From an uncultured Acetatifactor sp. (lineage in GTDB: Bacteria > Bacillota > Clostridia > Lachnospirales > Lachnospiraceae), in assembly GCF_910585425.1 (NCBI RefSeq), contig NZ_CAJUCP010000006.1, positions 1 through 64,000 on the forward strand: a stretch of DNA of 64,000 nt, given 5' to 3'. The notes under the pieces are model-generated. The model was not told where the DNA came from, made no database searches, and worked only from the letters and a program-made list of their open reading frames with translations. Both the position numbers and the translations under genes were made by a program. Shown one piece after another: positions 7,590-17,124 of the stretch. The first letter of the stretch is position 1. Every line of letters starts with the position of its first letter.

Positions 7590-8525
7590 ATGAATGCATC
7601 TGTACAGGGAAAGAAAAAGAACACAGTCCTCCACAGAATGAAGAAGTATCGGATACTGTACCTGCTGGCGATCATCCCCTTTGCCTACCTGATGGTGTTC
7701 CGCTACTGGCCTATTTTTCTGCAGTTCGTGCTTGCCACGAAAAACTATACCATAAAGGGCGGCATCTGGGGAAGCCCGTTTATTGGGCTGGACAATTTCG
7801 CCCAGCTGTTCCAGTCCCAGGAGTTCCAGAAGATATTGTTCAATACCATCCGAATCTCTCTGCTGAGACTGCTGTGCGGCTTCGTGCCTCCCATCATCCT
7901 GTCGATCATGCTCTTTGACATGACGAGCAAAAAGTTCCGGAGAATCAGCCAGAGCATTTTGTATATCCCCCATTTTTTCTCCTGGGTCATCGTGTATGCC
8001 ATTGTCCAGGTGCTTTTCCAGAACACGGGATATATCAACAGCTTTTTGGGCTTTATCGGAGTCGAGGCCAAGCAGTTCCTGATGTCGGAGAGATACTTCC
8101 TTCCGATTCTGATCGGCAGCGGGCTGTGGAAGAGCCTGGGCTGGTCTACCATCATCTACCTGGCCGCGCTGACCAACATCAACACGGAGCTGTTCGAGGC
8201 GGCCCGCCTGGACGGCGCGGGGCCGATTCAGAGAATCCGCTATATCACGCTCCCCGGGATTGTGCCGATTATCGTCTTCTCCCTGATGATTAATCTCGGC
8301 TCCATTCTGTCGGCGGCGGGGACGGAGCAGATTCTGCTGTTCTATAGCCCCACAAACTATGAAGTCAGCGATGTCATCGGGACTTGGCTGTACAGACAGG
8401 GGCTTGGAAAACTCAAGTATGGGCTGGGGGCCGCGGTGTCCGTCTTTGAATCCTCGGTGGGCCTGGTTCTCGTTCTAGTTAGCAACAAGCTGGCGAACAA
8501 GTTCGCCGGGCTGGGGATTTGGTGA
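7590..8525 (+). CDS. Sugar ABC transporter permease (LplB-type)
   Basis: This 311-residue inner-membrane subunit of a CUT1-type carbohydrate importer has about six hydrophobic helices. Near residue 200 it has the EAA loop ELFEAARLDGAGPIQRIRYI, which docks the ATPase. Start 7590 (MNASVQGKKK) is preferred because the upstream ATG at 7536 has no ribosome binding site; AAAGGAG lies about 14 bases ahead, a little far. It is followed 40 bases later by the second permease and then the binding protein. No ATPase gene is present, so a shared MsmK-like ATPase elsewhere in the genome is presumed. Confidence 0.88.
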   Translation: MNASVQGKKKNTVLHRMKKYRILYLLAIIPFAYLMVFRYWPIFLQFVLATKNYTIKGGIWGSPFIGLDNFAQLFQSQEFQKILFNTIRISLLRLLCGFVPPIILSIMLFDMTSKKFRRISQSILYIPHFFSWVIVYAIVQVLFQNTGYINSFLGFIGVEAKQFLMSERYFLPILIGSGLWKSLGWSTIIYLAALTNINTELFEAARLDGAGPIQRIRYITLPGIVPIIVFSLMINLGSILSAAGTEQILLFYSPTNYEVSDVIGTWLYRQGLGKLKYGLGAAVSVFESSVGLVLVLVSNKLANKFAGLGIW

Positions 8526-8564
8526 TTCGCAGCAGAGACGGCAGAAATGAGAGGGAAAGGAACA

Positions 8565-9458
8565 ATGAAGAAAAGGCAGATAAATACAGAAAAGCTATAT
8601 CAGGCAGTCATTGTCATAATCGTCGCGATATTGGTGCTGGTCTCGCTCTTTCCGTTAATCTACGTTATGGGGCTGTCCTTTACCAGCCAGCAGGAATACA
8701 TGTCCAGGGGGAACCTGATGGTGATTCCATTCAAGCCTACGCTTGAGGGGTACAGAAGGATTCTTTTCCGAGATGACACCTACATCAAGGGACTGTTCAT
8801 AAGCATACTCAGAACCGGAATCGGTACGGCTGTCACGCTGGCCTGTACGCTGATCATGGGGTACCTGCTTTCAAAGGAGGATCTCCCGGGGCGCAGATTC
8901 CTGCTGTTCGCGGTCATGGTCACGGTCTTGTACAACGGGGGCATGATTCCCACCTTCCTGACAGTGAAGGGACTTGGGCTGGTGGATACCTTCTGGTCGA
9001 TGATACTCCCGGGAATGGTGGATACCTGGTCGGTCCTGGTCTTTAAGCAGTTCTTCTCCGGTCTGCCCAAAGAGGTGATGGAATCGGCGGAGATCGACGG
9101 CTGCGGCGAATTCAGGATGCTGGCGCAGATCGCCATTCCGCTGAGCACGGCGGTCATGGCGGCGCTGGGGCTGTTCATGGCGGTAGGGCACTGGAACTCC
9201 TGGTTCGAGCCCATGATTTATCTGCAGAAGAATACAGAGCTGTACCCGCTGCAGCTCCTTCTGCGCAATATGTTCACGAATTCCAATCTGGGCTACAATG
9301 TAAACAGCGGAATGCAGGTGGATGCCGCGAACCAGCAGACCACCACCTCCCTGCGCATGGTGGTGACCATGATAGGGACAGTACCCATTTTATGTGTCTA
9401 TCCTTTTCTACAGAAATATTTCACATCCGGCGTATACATGGGAGCGGTGAAAGGTTGA
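8565..9458 (+). CDS. Sugar ABC transporter permease (YtcP/LplC-type)
   Basis: This is the second permease of the importer, 297 residues with about six helices and the EAA loop PKEVMESAEIDGCGEFRML near residue 170. The start at 8565 follows GAGGGAAAGG; an in-frame ATG at 8547 lies before that site and is less likely. It pairs with the preceding permease to form the membrane channel and ends in the usual short GVYMGAVKG tail of this subfamily. Confidence 0.88.
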   Translation: MKKRQINTEKLYQAVIVIIVAILVLVSLFPLIYVMGLSFTSQQEYMSRGNLMVIPFKPTLEGYRRILFRDDTYIKGLFISILRTGIGTAVTLACTLIMGYLLSKEDLPGRRFLLFAVMVTVLYNGGMIPTFLTVKGLGLVDTFWSMILPGMVDTWSVLVFKQFFSGLPKEVMESAEIDGCGEFRMLAQIAIPLSTAVMAALGLFMAVGHWNSWFEPMIYLQKNTELYPLQLLLRNMFTNSNLGYNVNSGMQVDAANQQTTTSLRMVVTMIGTVPILCVYPFLQKYFTSGVYMGAVKG

Positions 9459-9566
9459 TGGCTGTCCGGGACAGCAAAACGGCGTGCACGACAGCTTCTT
9501 CAGGGACGGCCGCTCTGACGGAGCATTTGTCAAATAAAGAGTCAATGTAAAAGAAAGGGAAAAGCT

Positions 9567-11195
9567 ATGAAGAAAAAGAAGATGATGCAGATACTGGCGT
9601 TGGCAGCGGCCATGGCGATGGTCATGACGGCTTGCGGAAACAAGGATTCAGGGAACAGCCAGGAGAGTTCCAAGGCTGAGAGCAGCGATGCTGCCGAAAG
9701 CTCCGAGAAGGCGGAAGAGGAATCCGCAGAGGAGGATGCCGCGGGTGGGGAAGTTGCTGCGGAAGGATCGGATGTGACGATAGAGGCTTTCGTCACGAAT
9801 CCATGGACCTCCAGGGCCCCGGCCCAGGACGATCCCTATGAAGCCTACATTGAGCAGAAGTTCGGCGGCGACTGGACGCTGACCTGCGCTATGGAGGGAG
9901 AGGGCGAGAACGAGCTCGTGACCAGGTTCACCTCTGACGCGGAGCCGGATTTGATTGGATTCGGCACCGCCACACAGTTGGACATGCTTTACAACGAAGG
10001 CGTCCTGCTGGATGACTGGAATGTCTATGCGGACAAGATACCCTCCGTGCTGGCGAACATGGGAGATGATCAGATAGCCTATTACACCACGGAGGACGGA
10101 AAGCTGAAGGCTGTGGGCGGCATGCCCGGCGGACAGATCTGGGCGTTCATGATCAGGCAGGACTGGCTGGACAACCTGGAGCTTGCCATGCCCACCACGC
10201 CGGAAGAGCTGCTGCAGGTCATGAAAGCGTTCACCTTCAACGATCCCGACGGGAACGGTGTGGATGACACCTATGGCTTTACCGCTGCCGGAGGCGGAAG
10301 CGGAATCGGTGAGGTGGCAAAGCTCCTCATGATGTATGGAAATCCCAGCTTCTATATCACGGATGAGAATACGGTGAGCCATCCGATATTGGACGGATCC
10401 TATAAGGAGTTCCTTGATTTCGCGAAGAGCATGGTAGATGAGAAGGTCATCGACCCGGACTGGTATACCCTGGGCTGGGACGAGAGGAAGCCTAATCTGT
10501 TCCAGGGAGCCTATGGCATATGCTATTATCCGCCTGAGGCGCTGATGATGGAGACGTCGGGCGGCGGAGGCAGCGAGTCCCTTGCCACTGGCTGGACTAT
10601 CATGGACATGTGCGGCGGTAAACTGGATGCGCTGGATCTGCTGTCCGAGACACGCTGCTCTGTATCCGCCAAGACTGCGGAAGACAGCGCCAAGATGGAC
10701 ATCATATGCGATTTCCTGGAGAAGACCGCAGGGATGAGCGACGATTACCTGAACATCCGCTTCGGTGCGGGAATCGAGGAGCAGATGGGATTCGTGCGGA
10801 ATGATGATGGCTCCATATATGCATGGCAGGATGATTTTTCCAACACTGTGTTCGGACAGACCAATGCCTGTAGCTGGGGACAGCTCATCGTATCCCGGCC
10901 TGCCAACCTGACGCTGGGCGCTACTGAGGTGGTGGACATCTGGACGGAAAGGGCGATGAAATTGAAGAATGAGGCCATGGAGATGGATCGCTGGTCCGTG
11001 AACTACCGCTTCCTGAATCCAGATCCTACTGTAAAGACAGAAGCGGGCAATGTGGAGAGCCAGTTCGTGAGCAGATATATCCTGGGCGAGACGGATGATT
11101 ACGATGGATTCGTAGAGAGCTGGCTGAGCAGCGGCGGGCAGGAGCTTCTGGAGGATGCGGAGCAGACTTTCCGCAAATACGGCCTGATGGAGTAA
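9567..11195 (+). CDS. Extracellular sugar-binding lipoprotein of ABC importer
   Basis: A 542-residue solute-binding protein of the large CUT1/LplA type. The N-terminus KKKKMMQ, a hydrophobic core, and the lipobox VMTAC make it a lipoprotein anchored through the Cys near residue 23. An acidic, Ser/Glu-rich linker of about 40 residues follows before the ligand-binding domain, which includes FNDPDGNGVDDTYGF, a stretch commonly seen in these proteins. AAAGGG precedes the ATG. It delivers the ligand to the two permeases upstream; the GH127 enzyme next to it suggests a beta-arabinofuranoside or related oligosaccharide. No direct evidence for ligand identity. Confidence 0.88.
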   Translation: MKKKKMMQILALAAAMAMVMTACGNKDSGNSQESSKAESSDAAESSEKAEEESAEEDAAGGEVAAEGSDVTIEAFVTNPWTSRAPAQDDPYEAYIEQKFGGDWTLTCAMEGEGENELVTRFTSDAEPDLIGFGTATQLDMLYNEGVLLDDWNVYADKIPSVLANMGDDQIAYYTTEDGKLKAVGGMPGGQIWAFMIRQDWLDNLELAMPTTPEELLQVMKAFTFNDPDGNGVDDTYGFTAAGGGSGIGEVAKLLMMYGNPSFYITDENTVSHPILDGSYKEFLDFAKSMVDEKVIDPDWYTLGWDERKPNLFQGAYGICYYPPEALMMETSGGGGSESLATGWTIMDMCGGKLDALDLLSETRCSVSAKTAEDSAKMDIICDFLEKTAGMSDDYLNIRFGAGIEEQMGFVRNDDGSIYAWQDDFSNTVFGQTNACSWGQLIVSRPANLTLGATEVVDIWTERAMKLKNEAMEMDRWSVNYRFLNPDPTVKTEAGNVESQFVSRYILGETDDYDGFVESWLSSGGQELLEDAEQTFRKYGLME

Positions 11196-11234
11196 GGAGC
11201 TTGCCAGTGCGGCAGCGCACAGATAGGAGAGAAG

Positions 11235-13283
11235 ATGGACAAGAAAGAATACAGTCGCCCAGTCTCTTTAAGGAGGGTACAGGTGACGGACGCCTTCTGG
11301 AAACAGAAGATGGAGCTGGTAAGGAAGGAGGTGATTCCTTACCAGTGGGAGGCGCTGAACGACCGAGTCCCGGATGCTGAGCCCAGCTACTGCATGCACA
11401 ATTTCCGGGCGGCGGGGAAACTGAACGCCAGGAGAAGGGAGCTGGGGGAGGCCTATGTGCCAGAGAAGCGCCCGCTCGTCTCCGGGTGCCATCCCGAGGA
11501 CAGGAATCACATGGAGGACGACAGGTTCTACGGCAATGTGTTCCAGGACAGCGATTTCTTCAAATGGATTGAGGCCGCGGCGTATTCCCTCACCCAGCAC
11601 CCGGATTCGGAGCTGGAAGGGACAGTGGACGAGGCAATCGATGCCGTGTGCGCCGCACAGCTTGAGAACGGATACCTGGACACCTACTACATCATCAACG
11701 ACATGGACTATGTCTTCACGAACCTGCGGGACAACCACGAGCTGTACTGCTTCGGCCATCTGACGGAAGCGGCGGTGGCCTATTGCCAGGCAACGGGGAA
11801 GGACAAGCTCCTGCAGGCGGCCATGCGGTACGCGGACTATATCGGTTTCTGCTTCGGCCCTGAGGAGGGCAAGAGGAAGGGGTATCCCGGCCATGAACTG
11901 GCGGAGCTGGCCCTGGTGCGGCTCTATGAGCAGACCGGTGACGGGAAATATCTGGAGCTGAGCCGTTTTTTCATTGAGCAGAGGGGCACCAGGCCGTATT
12001 ACTATGACGAAGAGCACCCGGAGACCGTAGAGAAGGGCAAGGAGGGGGAAATAAGGCACTGGTACCACCAGGCCCACCTCCCGGTGCGGGAGCAGAAGGA
12101 GGCAGTGGGCCATGCCGTCCGCGCGGTCTACCTCTATTCCGGCATGGCGGACGTGGCGCGGCTGACAGGGGACGATTCCCTTTACAGAGCCTGTGTGGCG
12201 CTCTGGGAGAACATCACGGAGAAGAAGATGTATATCACAGGGGGAATCGGGGCCAACAGCATGGGGGAGATCTTCTCCTTTGACTACGACCTTCCCAACG
12301 ATACGGCCTACGCGGAGAGCTGTGCAGCAATCGGGCTGGTGTTCTTCGCCAGGCGGATGCTGGAGATAAAAGCACAGAGCCGGTATGCCGATGTGATGGA
12401 GAGGGCGCTGTACAACGGAATCCTGAGCGGCATCGCCCTGGACGGGAAGAGCTTCTTCTACGTGAATCCGCTGGAATGCCTGCCGGAGGCCTGCCATAAG
12501 GACAGCAGGAAGCGCCATGTGAAGCCCGTGAGGCAGAAATGGTTCGGCTGCGCATGCTGTCCGCCCAATATCGCCAGGACGCTGAGCTCTATCGCGTCCT
12601 ATGCCTGTACGGAGTCAGAGGACACTCTGTATGTGCATTTGTACATCGGATGTGTGCTGGAGAAGGAGTTCGCTGGCGGAAAGGTGGAGATCCGCATGAC
12701 GTCCGGATTCCCCTGGGACGGGAAAGTGGCGCAGGAGGTGAGGGCGCAGGAGGAGACGGAATTCACCATTGCCCTCCGCATCCCCGGCTGGTGCAATGCC
12801 TATACCATAGACGGAGAGGCGGGATGCCTGGAGGGCGAGGATATCAGGGACGGTTATCTCTATGTAAAGCGGGTCTGGAAGGACGGCGAACGCCTGGAGC
12901 TTGAGTTCCCTATGGAGGTGCGCGTCATGGCAGCAGATGCCAGGGTGCGCGAGGATATCGGGAAGGTGGCGGTGACCAGGGGGCCAATCGTTTACTGCAT
13001 GGAGGAGGCGGACAACGGCGGGAACCTGCACCTCTACCGCCTTGGGACAGACCCCGAGCCTGTGGCCCACAGGAGGAAGATTGGGGGCGTGTCCGTGATG
13101 GGTGTGACCACCAGGGCGCTGCGAAGGAAAACGCGCAGCGGAGGTGAAGCCTCCTGCGGAAACGGACTGTACACGGAATATAAGAAACCGGAATATGAAG
13201 AAACGACAGTAGAATGGATTCCGTACTATGCCTGGGCGAACCGCGGGGAAGGAGAGATGCAGGTTTTCATCAGGGCGGAATAA
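11235..13283 (+). CDS. GH127 beta-L-arabinofuranosidase (DUF1680 family)
   Basis: This 682-residue cytoplasmic hydrolase has no signal peptide. It carries the catalytic set of Bifidobacterium HypBA1: zinc ligands Glu361 and Cys363 (motif AESCAA) and the Cys pair 441/442 in CACCPPN. The equivalent Cys is the nucleophile and the others bind zinc; the spacing (80 residues) nearly equals the 79 in HypBA1 (E338 to C417). An (alpha/alpha)6 barrel would occupy about residues 20-440, with beta-sandwich domains after. It closes the import operon, implying that arabinosides are taken up intact and trimmed inside. Substrate within the GH127/146 group (arabinoside versus other) cannot be fixed from sequence. 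Confidence 0.88.
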   Translation: MDKKEYSRPVSLRRVQVTDAFWKQKMELVRKEVIPYQWEALNDRVPDAEPSYCMHNFRAAGKLNARRRELGEAYVPEKRPLVSGCHPEDRNHMEDDRFYGNVFQDSDFFKWIEAAAYSLTQHPDSELEGTVDEAIDAVCAAQLENGYLDTYYIINDMDYVFTNLRDNHELYCFGHLTEAAVAYCQATGKDKLLQAAMRYADYIGFCFGPEEGKRKGYPGHELAELALVRLYEQTGDGKYLELSRFFIEQRGTRPYYYDEEHPETVEKGKEGEIRHWYHQAHLPVREQKEAVGHAVRAVYLYSGMADVARLTGDDSLYRACVALWENITEKKMYITGGIGANSMGEIFSFDYDLPNDTAYAESCAAIGLVFFARRMLEIKAQSRYADVMERALYNGILSGIALDGKSFFYVNPLECLPEACHKDSRKRHVKPVRQKWFGCACCPPNIARTLSSIASYACTESEDTLYVHLYIGCVLEKEFAGGKVEIRMTSGFPWDGKVAQEVRAQEETEFTIALRIPGWCNAYTIDGEAGCLEGEDIRDGYLYVKRVWKDGERLELEFPMEVRVMAADARVREDIGKVAVTRGPIVYCMEEADNGGNLHLYRLGTDPEPVAHRRKIGGVSVMGVTTRALRRKTRSGGEASCGNGLYTEYKKPEYEETTVEWIPYYAWANRGEGEMQVFIRAE

Positions 13284-13351
13284 AAGACCGGTATCTGGGA
13301 AAAATAGATGGCTGAAAATGGAAGGACTTCGTTCAGCATTTTGAACTCGAA

Positions 13352-13382
13352 GGAGGCTGCCGTACATCAGACGACAGCCTCC
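13352..13382 (+). other. Stable hairpin after the GH127 gene
   Basis: GGAGGCTG (13352-13359) pairs with CAGCCTCC (13375-13382), extended by CGT/ACG. There is no following T-run, so it may be a mRNA-stabilising or Rho-independent-like element of low strength. Confidence 0.45.
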
Positions 13383-13442
13383 ACGATTGTCAGGCCACCG
13401 ATTGTAATCGTTTTTAGACCAATTTCTTTTTTCTTATTAAAA

Positions 13443-13880
13443 TTAAAACTTAGCCTCTGATAAAAACATATTATATAATCGTGTTTCAAATATGCGGTTT
13501 GCAATCTTGATGCTCATGTTGTCACATGATATATATCCAAACATATTTGCGATTTCTATGGTGTGATTGTCTTCATTATACGCAATCTGTTCTCCCTGAA
13601 ACAGCATTGTATATAACATCTGTTTCATATCAGGATATTCGCTTATATGTTTGCTCAGGCTGTCGAACAGGGTCGTCCTTGCCTGGAGCAGGACTTTGGC
13701 CGCTTCCCCGACACCGTCTTTTGACCAGATTTGCCCCCTGCCTACAAAAGAAGCCTGGAAAGGCAGCTTTATCATTGGTTTTGCTGCGATTTTACATGAA
13801 TCAGCAGGATAAGCTTTCAAAGCTGCAAAAATGTTACGGAACAGAAATTTAGTGCTGGGGAATGCGGACGCATCTATCAA
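13443..13880 (-). pseudogene. Remnant of an AAA-ATPase / PD-(D/E)XK family protein (C-terminal part of ATPase region)
   Basis: The reading frame of 145 codons contains a stretch like the mid-section of the large AAA-ATPase-like family common in gut anaerobes: IWSKDGVGEAAKVLLQART, FDSLSKHISEYPDMKQMLY, IEIANMFGYISCD, and a closing IANRIFETRLYNMFLSE. In intact members a Walker A domain precedes this and a nuclease domain follows. Both are missing, and the first 45 residues match nothing recognisable. AT content is higher than that of neighbouring genes, which suggests acquisition and decay. It lies between the sugar operon and clpB. The family call is from memory of the pattern, not a search. 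Confidence 0.5.
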
Positions 13881-13963
13881 GTTTTCTTGCTTGTCCGTAT
13901 TTCAAGTATATGATAGAATCGAATGGACATAAAATATTTTATTATGATTTTATGCTTTGTTAA

Positions 13964-13991
13964 TTGATTTTGGAGAAAATAGTGTTATATT
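13964..13991 (+). promoter_or_regulatory. Putative clpB promoter, TTGATT-16-TATATT
   Basis: The -35-like TTGATT (13964-13969) and -10-like TATATT (13986-13991) lie about 40 bases before the clpB start. No CIRCE or CtsR-like heptad repeat is visible here, so heat control is not evident. Confidence 0.4.
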
Positions 13992-14031
13992 GGTTATAGA
14001 ACAGACAAAGAAAGCAGACAGGGAGGCAGAC

Positions 14032-16611
14032 ATGAACATACAGAAATTTACCCAGAAATCAATGCAGGCCGTGGAAGGCTGCGAGAAATTGGCTTATGAG
14101 TACGGGAACCAGGAGATCGAACAGGAGCATCTGCTCTACAGCCTGCTGAAGGTGGAGGACAGCCTGATCCTGAAGCTGATAGAGAAGATGGAGATCCAGA
14201 AGGAGCACTTCGTGGACCGGGTGGAGAAGGCGATCGCGAAGCGCACCAAGGTCCAGGGCGGCAAGGTGTATGTGGGGGCCGACCTGAACAAGGTGCTGGT
14301 AAACGCCGAGGACGAGGCGAAGCAGCTGGGAGACGAGTACGTGTCCGTGGAGCACCTCTTCCTGGCCATGATTAAGAACCCCAACCGGGAGATTGCCCAG
14401 ATCTGGAAGGAGTACGGCATCACCAGGGAGCGCTTCCTCCAGGCTCTGTCCACCGTCCGGGGGAACCAGCGGGTCACCAGCGACAACCCTGAGGCCACTT
14501 ACGACACCCTGGAGAAATACGGCCAGGAGCTGGTGGAGAAGGCCAGGAACCAGAAGCTGGATCCCGTGATAGGCAGGGACACGGAGATCCGAAACGTGAT
14601 CCGCATCCTGTCCCGGAAGACCAAGAACAACCCCGTGCTGATCGGCGAGCCCGGAGTGGGCAAAACCGCTGTGGTGGAAGGGCTGGCCCAGAGAATCGTC
14701 CGGGGGGACGTGCCCCAGGGCCTGAAGGACAAGAAGATATTCGCCCTGGACATGGGCGCATTGGTGGCCGGGGCAAAGTACCGGGGCGAGTTCGAGGAGC
14801 GGCTGAAGGCGGTGCTGGAGGACGTGAAGAACAGCGATGGACAGATCATCCTTTTCATCGACGAGCTGCACACCATCGTGGGCGCGGGCAAGACGGACGG
14901 GGCACTGGACGCCGGGAACATGCTCAAGCCCATGCTGGCCAGGGGCGAGCTCCACTGCATCGGCGCCACCACTCTGGACGAATACAGGCAGTATATCGAG
15001 AAGGACGCGGCGCTGGAGCGGCGGTTCCAGCCCGTCATGGTGGAGGAGCCCACAGTGGAGGACACCATCTCCATCCTCCGGGGCATCAAGGAGCGCTATG
15101 AGGTGTACCACGGCGTGAAGATTATGGACAACGCCCTGGTCAGCGCCGCCGTGCTGTCCAACCGCTATATCTCCGACCGTTTCCTGCCGGACAAGGCCAT
15201 CGACCTGGTGGACGAGGCCTGCGCCCTAATCAAGACGGAGCTGGACAGCATGCCCACGGAGCTGGACGAGCTGCAGCGCAAGATCATGCAGATGGAGATC
15301 GAGGAGGCCGCCCTGAAGAAGGAGGACGACCGGCTGAGCCAGGAGCGCCTGGCGGATCTCCAGAAGGAGCTGGCGGAGGACAAGGAGAGCTTCGCCTCCA
15401 GGAAGGCCCAGTGGGACAATGAGAAGACCTCCGTGGAGAAGTTGTCTAAATTGCGTGAAGAGATAGACGCCGTGAACAGTGAGATTCAGATCGCCCAGAT
15501 GGAAGGCAATCTGGAGAAGGCCGCGGAATTAAGCTACGGCAGGCTGCCCGCCCTGAAGAAGCAGTTGGAGCAGGAGGAGCAGTCCGGGGCCGCGGAGCGC
15601 TCTCTGGTCCGGGAGAAGGTGTCCGAGGAGGAGATTGCCAGGATCATCTCCCGGTGGACGGGGATTCCAGTCACCAAGCTGACGGAGAGCGAGCGGAACA
15701 AGACCCTGCACCTGGACGAAGAGCTCCACAGGCGGGTCATCGGCCAGGACGAGGGCGTCACCAAGGTGACGGAGGCCATCATCCGCTCCAAGGCGGGCAT
15801 CAAGGACCCCTCCAAGCCCATAGGCTCCTTCCTGTTCCTGGGTCCCACCGGCGTGGGCAAGACGGAGCTGGCCAAGTCCCTGGCGGCGAGCCTCTTCGAC
15901 GACGAGAACAACATTGTGCGCATCGACATGAGCGAATATATGGAGAAATACTCCGTGTCCAGGCTGATTGGAGCGCCTCCCGGATATGTGGGATACGAGG
16001 AGGGCGGCCAGTTGACCGAAGCAGTCAGGAGGAAGCCTTACAGCGTGGTGCTCTTTGACGAGATCGAGAAGGCCCATCCGGACGTGTTCAACGTGCTGCT
16101 CCAGGTCCTGGACGACGGCCGCATCACGGACTCCCAGGGCAGGACGGTGGACTTCAAGAACACCATCCTGATCATGACCTCCAACATCGGGGCCAATTAT
16201 CTTCTGGAGGGCATACGGCCGGACGGCGGGATAGACGGGAAGGCCGAGGCGCTGGTGATGAACGACCTGCGCAGCCATTTCAGGCCGGAGTTCCTGAACC
16301 GCCTGGACGAGACCATCCTGTTCAAGCCCCTGACCAGAGAGAACATCGGCGGCATCGTGGAGCTGATCATCGCTGACCTGAACCGGCGGCTGGCGGACAG
16401 GGATTTGAGCCTGGAGCTGACGGCGGAAGCGGAGCGGTTCATCGTGGACAATGCCTACGACCCGGTGTACGGCGCGCGCCCCCTGAAGCGGTATATCCAG
16501 AAGCATGTGGAGACCGCCACGGCGAGGCTGATCCTGTCGGACGGCGTGGGAAGCGGCGACACGGTTGTGATAGGCGTGGAGGAGGGGACATTAAAGGCCT
16601 CCGTAAAATAA
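14032..16611 (+). CDS. clpB: ATP-dependent disaggregase ClpB (Hsp100)
   Basis: ClpB rescues aggregated proteins together with DnaK. The 859 residues match the family length: N-domain (1-150) with two Clp repeats, first AAA+ domain with Walker A GEPGVGKT (near 205) and FIDELHT, coiled-coil middle domain (about 400-520), and second AAA+ domain with GPTGVGKTE (near 604), the pore loop GYVGYEEGG and the arginine-rich sensor 2 region GARPLKRYIQ. Start 14032 follows GGGAGG by 5 bases; the longer frame from 13957 has no ribosome site. It stands alone between the ATPase remnant and rpmE. Confidence 0.97.
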   Translation: MNIQKFTQKSMQAVEGCEKLAYEYGNQEIEQEHLLYSLLKVEDSLILKLIEKMEIQKEHFVDRVEKAIAKRTKVQGGKVYVGADLNKVLVNAEDEAKQLGDEYVSVEHLFLAMIKNPNREIAQIWKEYGITRERFLQALSTVRGNQRVTSDNPEATYDTLEKYGQELVEKARNQKLDPVIGRDTEIRNVIRILSRKTKNNPVLIGEPGVGKTAVVEGLAQRIVRGDVPQGLKDKKIFALDMGALVAGAKYRGEFEERLKAVLEDVKNSDGQIILFIDELHTIVGAGKTDGALDAGNMLKPMLARGELHCIGATTLDEYRQYIEKDAALERRFQPVMVEEPTVEDTISILRGIKERYEVYHGVKIMDNALVSAAVLSNRYISDRFLPDKAIDLVDEACALIKTELDSMPTELDELQRKIMQMEIEEAALKKEDDRLSQERLADLQKELAEDKESFASRKAQWDNEKTSVEKLSKLREEIDAVNSEIQIAQMEGNLEKAAELSYGRLPALKKQLEQEEQSGAAERSLVREKVSEEEIARIISRWTGIPVTKLTESERNKTLHLDEELHRRVIGQDEGVTKVTEAIIRSKAGIKDPSKPIGSFLFLGPTGVGKTELAKSLAASLFDDENNIVRIDMSEYMEKYSVSRLIGAPPGYVGYEEGGQLTEAVRRKPYSVVLFDEIEKAHPDVFNVLLQVLDDGRITDSQGRTVDFKNTILIMTSNIGANYLLEGIRPDGGIDGKAEALVMNDLRSHFRPEFLNRLDETILFKPLTRENIGGIVELIIADLNRRLADRDLSLELTAEAERFIVDNAYDPVYGARPLKRYIQKHVETATARLILSDGVGSGDTVVIGVEEGTLKASVK

Positions 16612-16653
16612 ACAGGAAAAATGAAAAAGAAACAAATTTATTTAAAATAGGAC

Positions 16654-16682
16654 TTGCAAGTCCATGGCCCTTATGCTACAAT
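16654..16682 (+). promoter_or_regulatory. rpmE promoter, TTGCAA-17-TACAAT with extended -10
   Basis: The -35 TTGCAA (16654-16659) and -10 TACAAT (16677-16682) have ideal spacing and a TG dinucleotide before the -10. The 96-base leader that follows holds two small hairpins, including the palindrome TTCGCAGCTGCGAA (16741-16754) near the ribosome site, compatible with an L31 autoregulatory leader. Confidence 0.7.
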
Positions 16683-16778
16683 GATATCGCTGTTTGTGGT
16701 TCCATAAGCAGTGCGGATGTGAACATCAAATATTATGGGTTTCGCAGCTGCGAAGATATCATAGAAGAGGTGAACGAG

Positions 16779-16979
16779 ATGAAGGAAGGAATCCATCCTA
16801 AGTACCATCAGGCAACCGTGACATGTAACTGCGGCAATACTTTCGTGACCGGCTCTACAAAGCCTGAGATTCACGTAGAAGTATGCTCCAAATGCCATCC
16901 CTTCTACACTGGCCAGCAGAAGATGACCAGGGCTGACGGGCGTATTGAGAAGTTCAATCGGAAATATGGCGTGAAATAA
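16779..16979 (+). CDS. rpmE: 50S ribosomal protein L31 (zinc-binding type)
   Basis: Sixty-six residues, the normal L31 length. It has the four-Cys zinc site of the C+ form: CNC near residues 16-18 and CSKC near 37-40, then HPFYTGQQK and the basic FNRKYG end. The start at 16779 follows AGAGGTG; a longer frame from 16719 is rejected because it lacks a site and adds unrelated residues. It precedes DUF1385, prmC and prfA, an order often seen in Clostridia. Confidence 0.96.
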   Translation: MKEGIHPKYHQATVTCNCGNTFVTGSTKPEIHVEVCSKCHPFYTGQQKMTRADGRIEKFNRKYGVK

Positions 16980-16997
16980 GGTCATGGGAATCGCAGG

Positions 16998-17032
16998 AAA
17001 GGTTGAGGTGTGCTTGCATCTCAACCTTTTTT
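16998..17032 (+). terminator. Intrinsic terminator after rpmE
   Basis: Stem AGGTTGAGGTG / CATCTCAACCT with a short loop, followed by TTTTTT. The 9-base inverted repeat AGCTTTAGC / GCTAAAGCT (17050-17093) comes next, in the leader of the DUF1385 gene. Confidence 0.9.
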
Positions 17033-17124
17033 ACAATGACATTCAGGGCAGCTTTAGCGGAGGGCTTTTTTGAGAGGGGCCATAGCTAAAGCTATTTGAG
17101 ATGGAAATATCGGAGGATAAGAGT

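Noticed and set aside
16681..16762. ATGATATC / GATATCAT pairing across the rpmE leader
   Set aside because: The 5' arm lies on the -10 element and would not be in the RNA.
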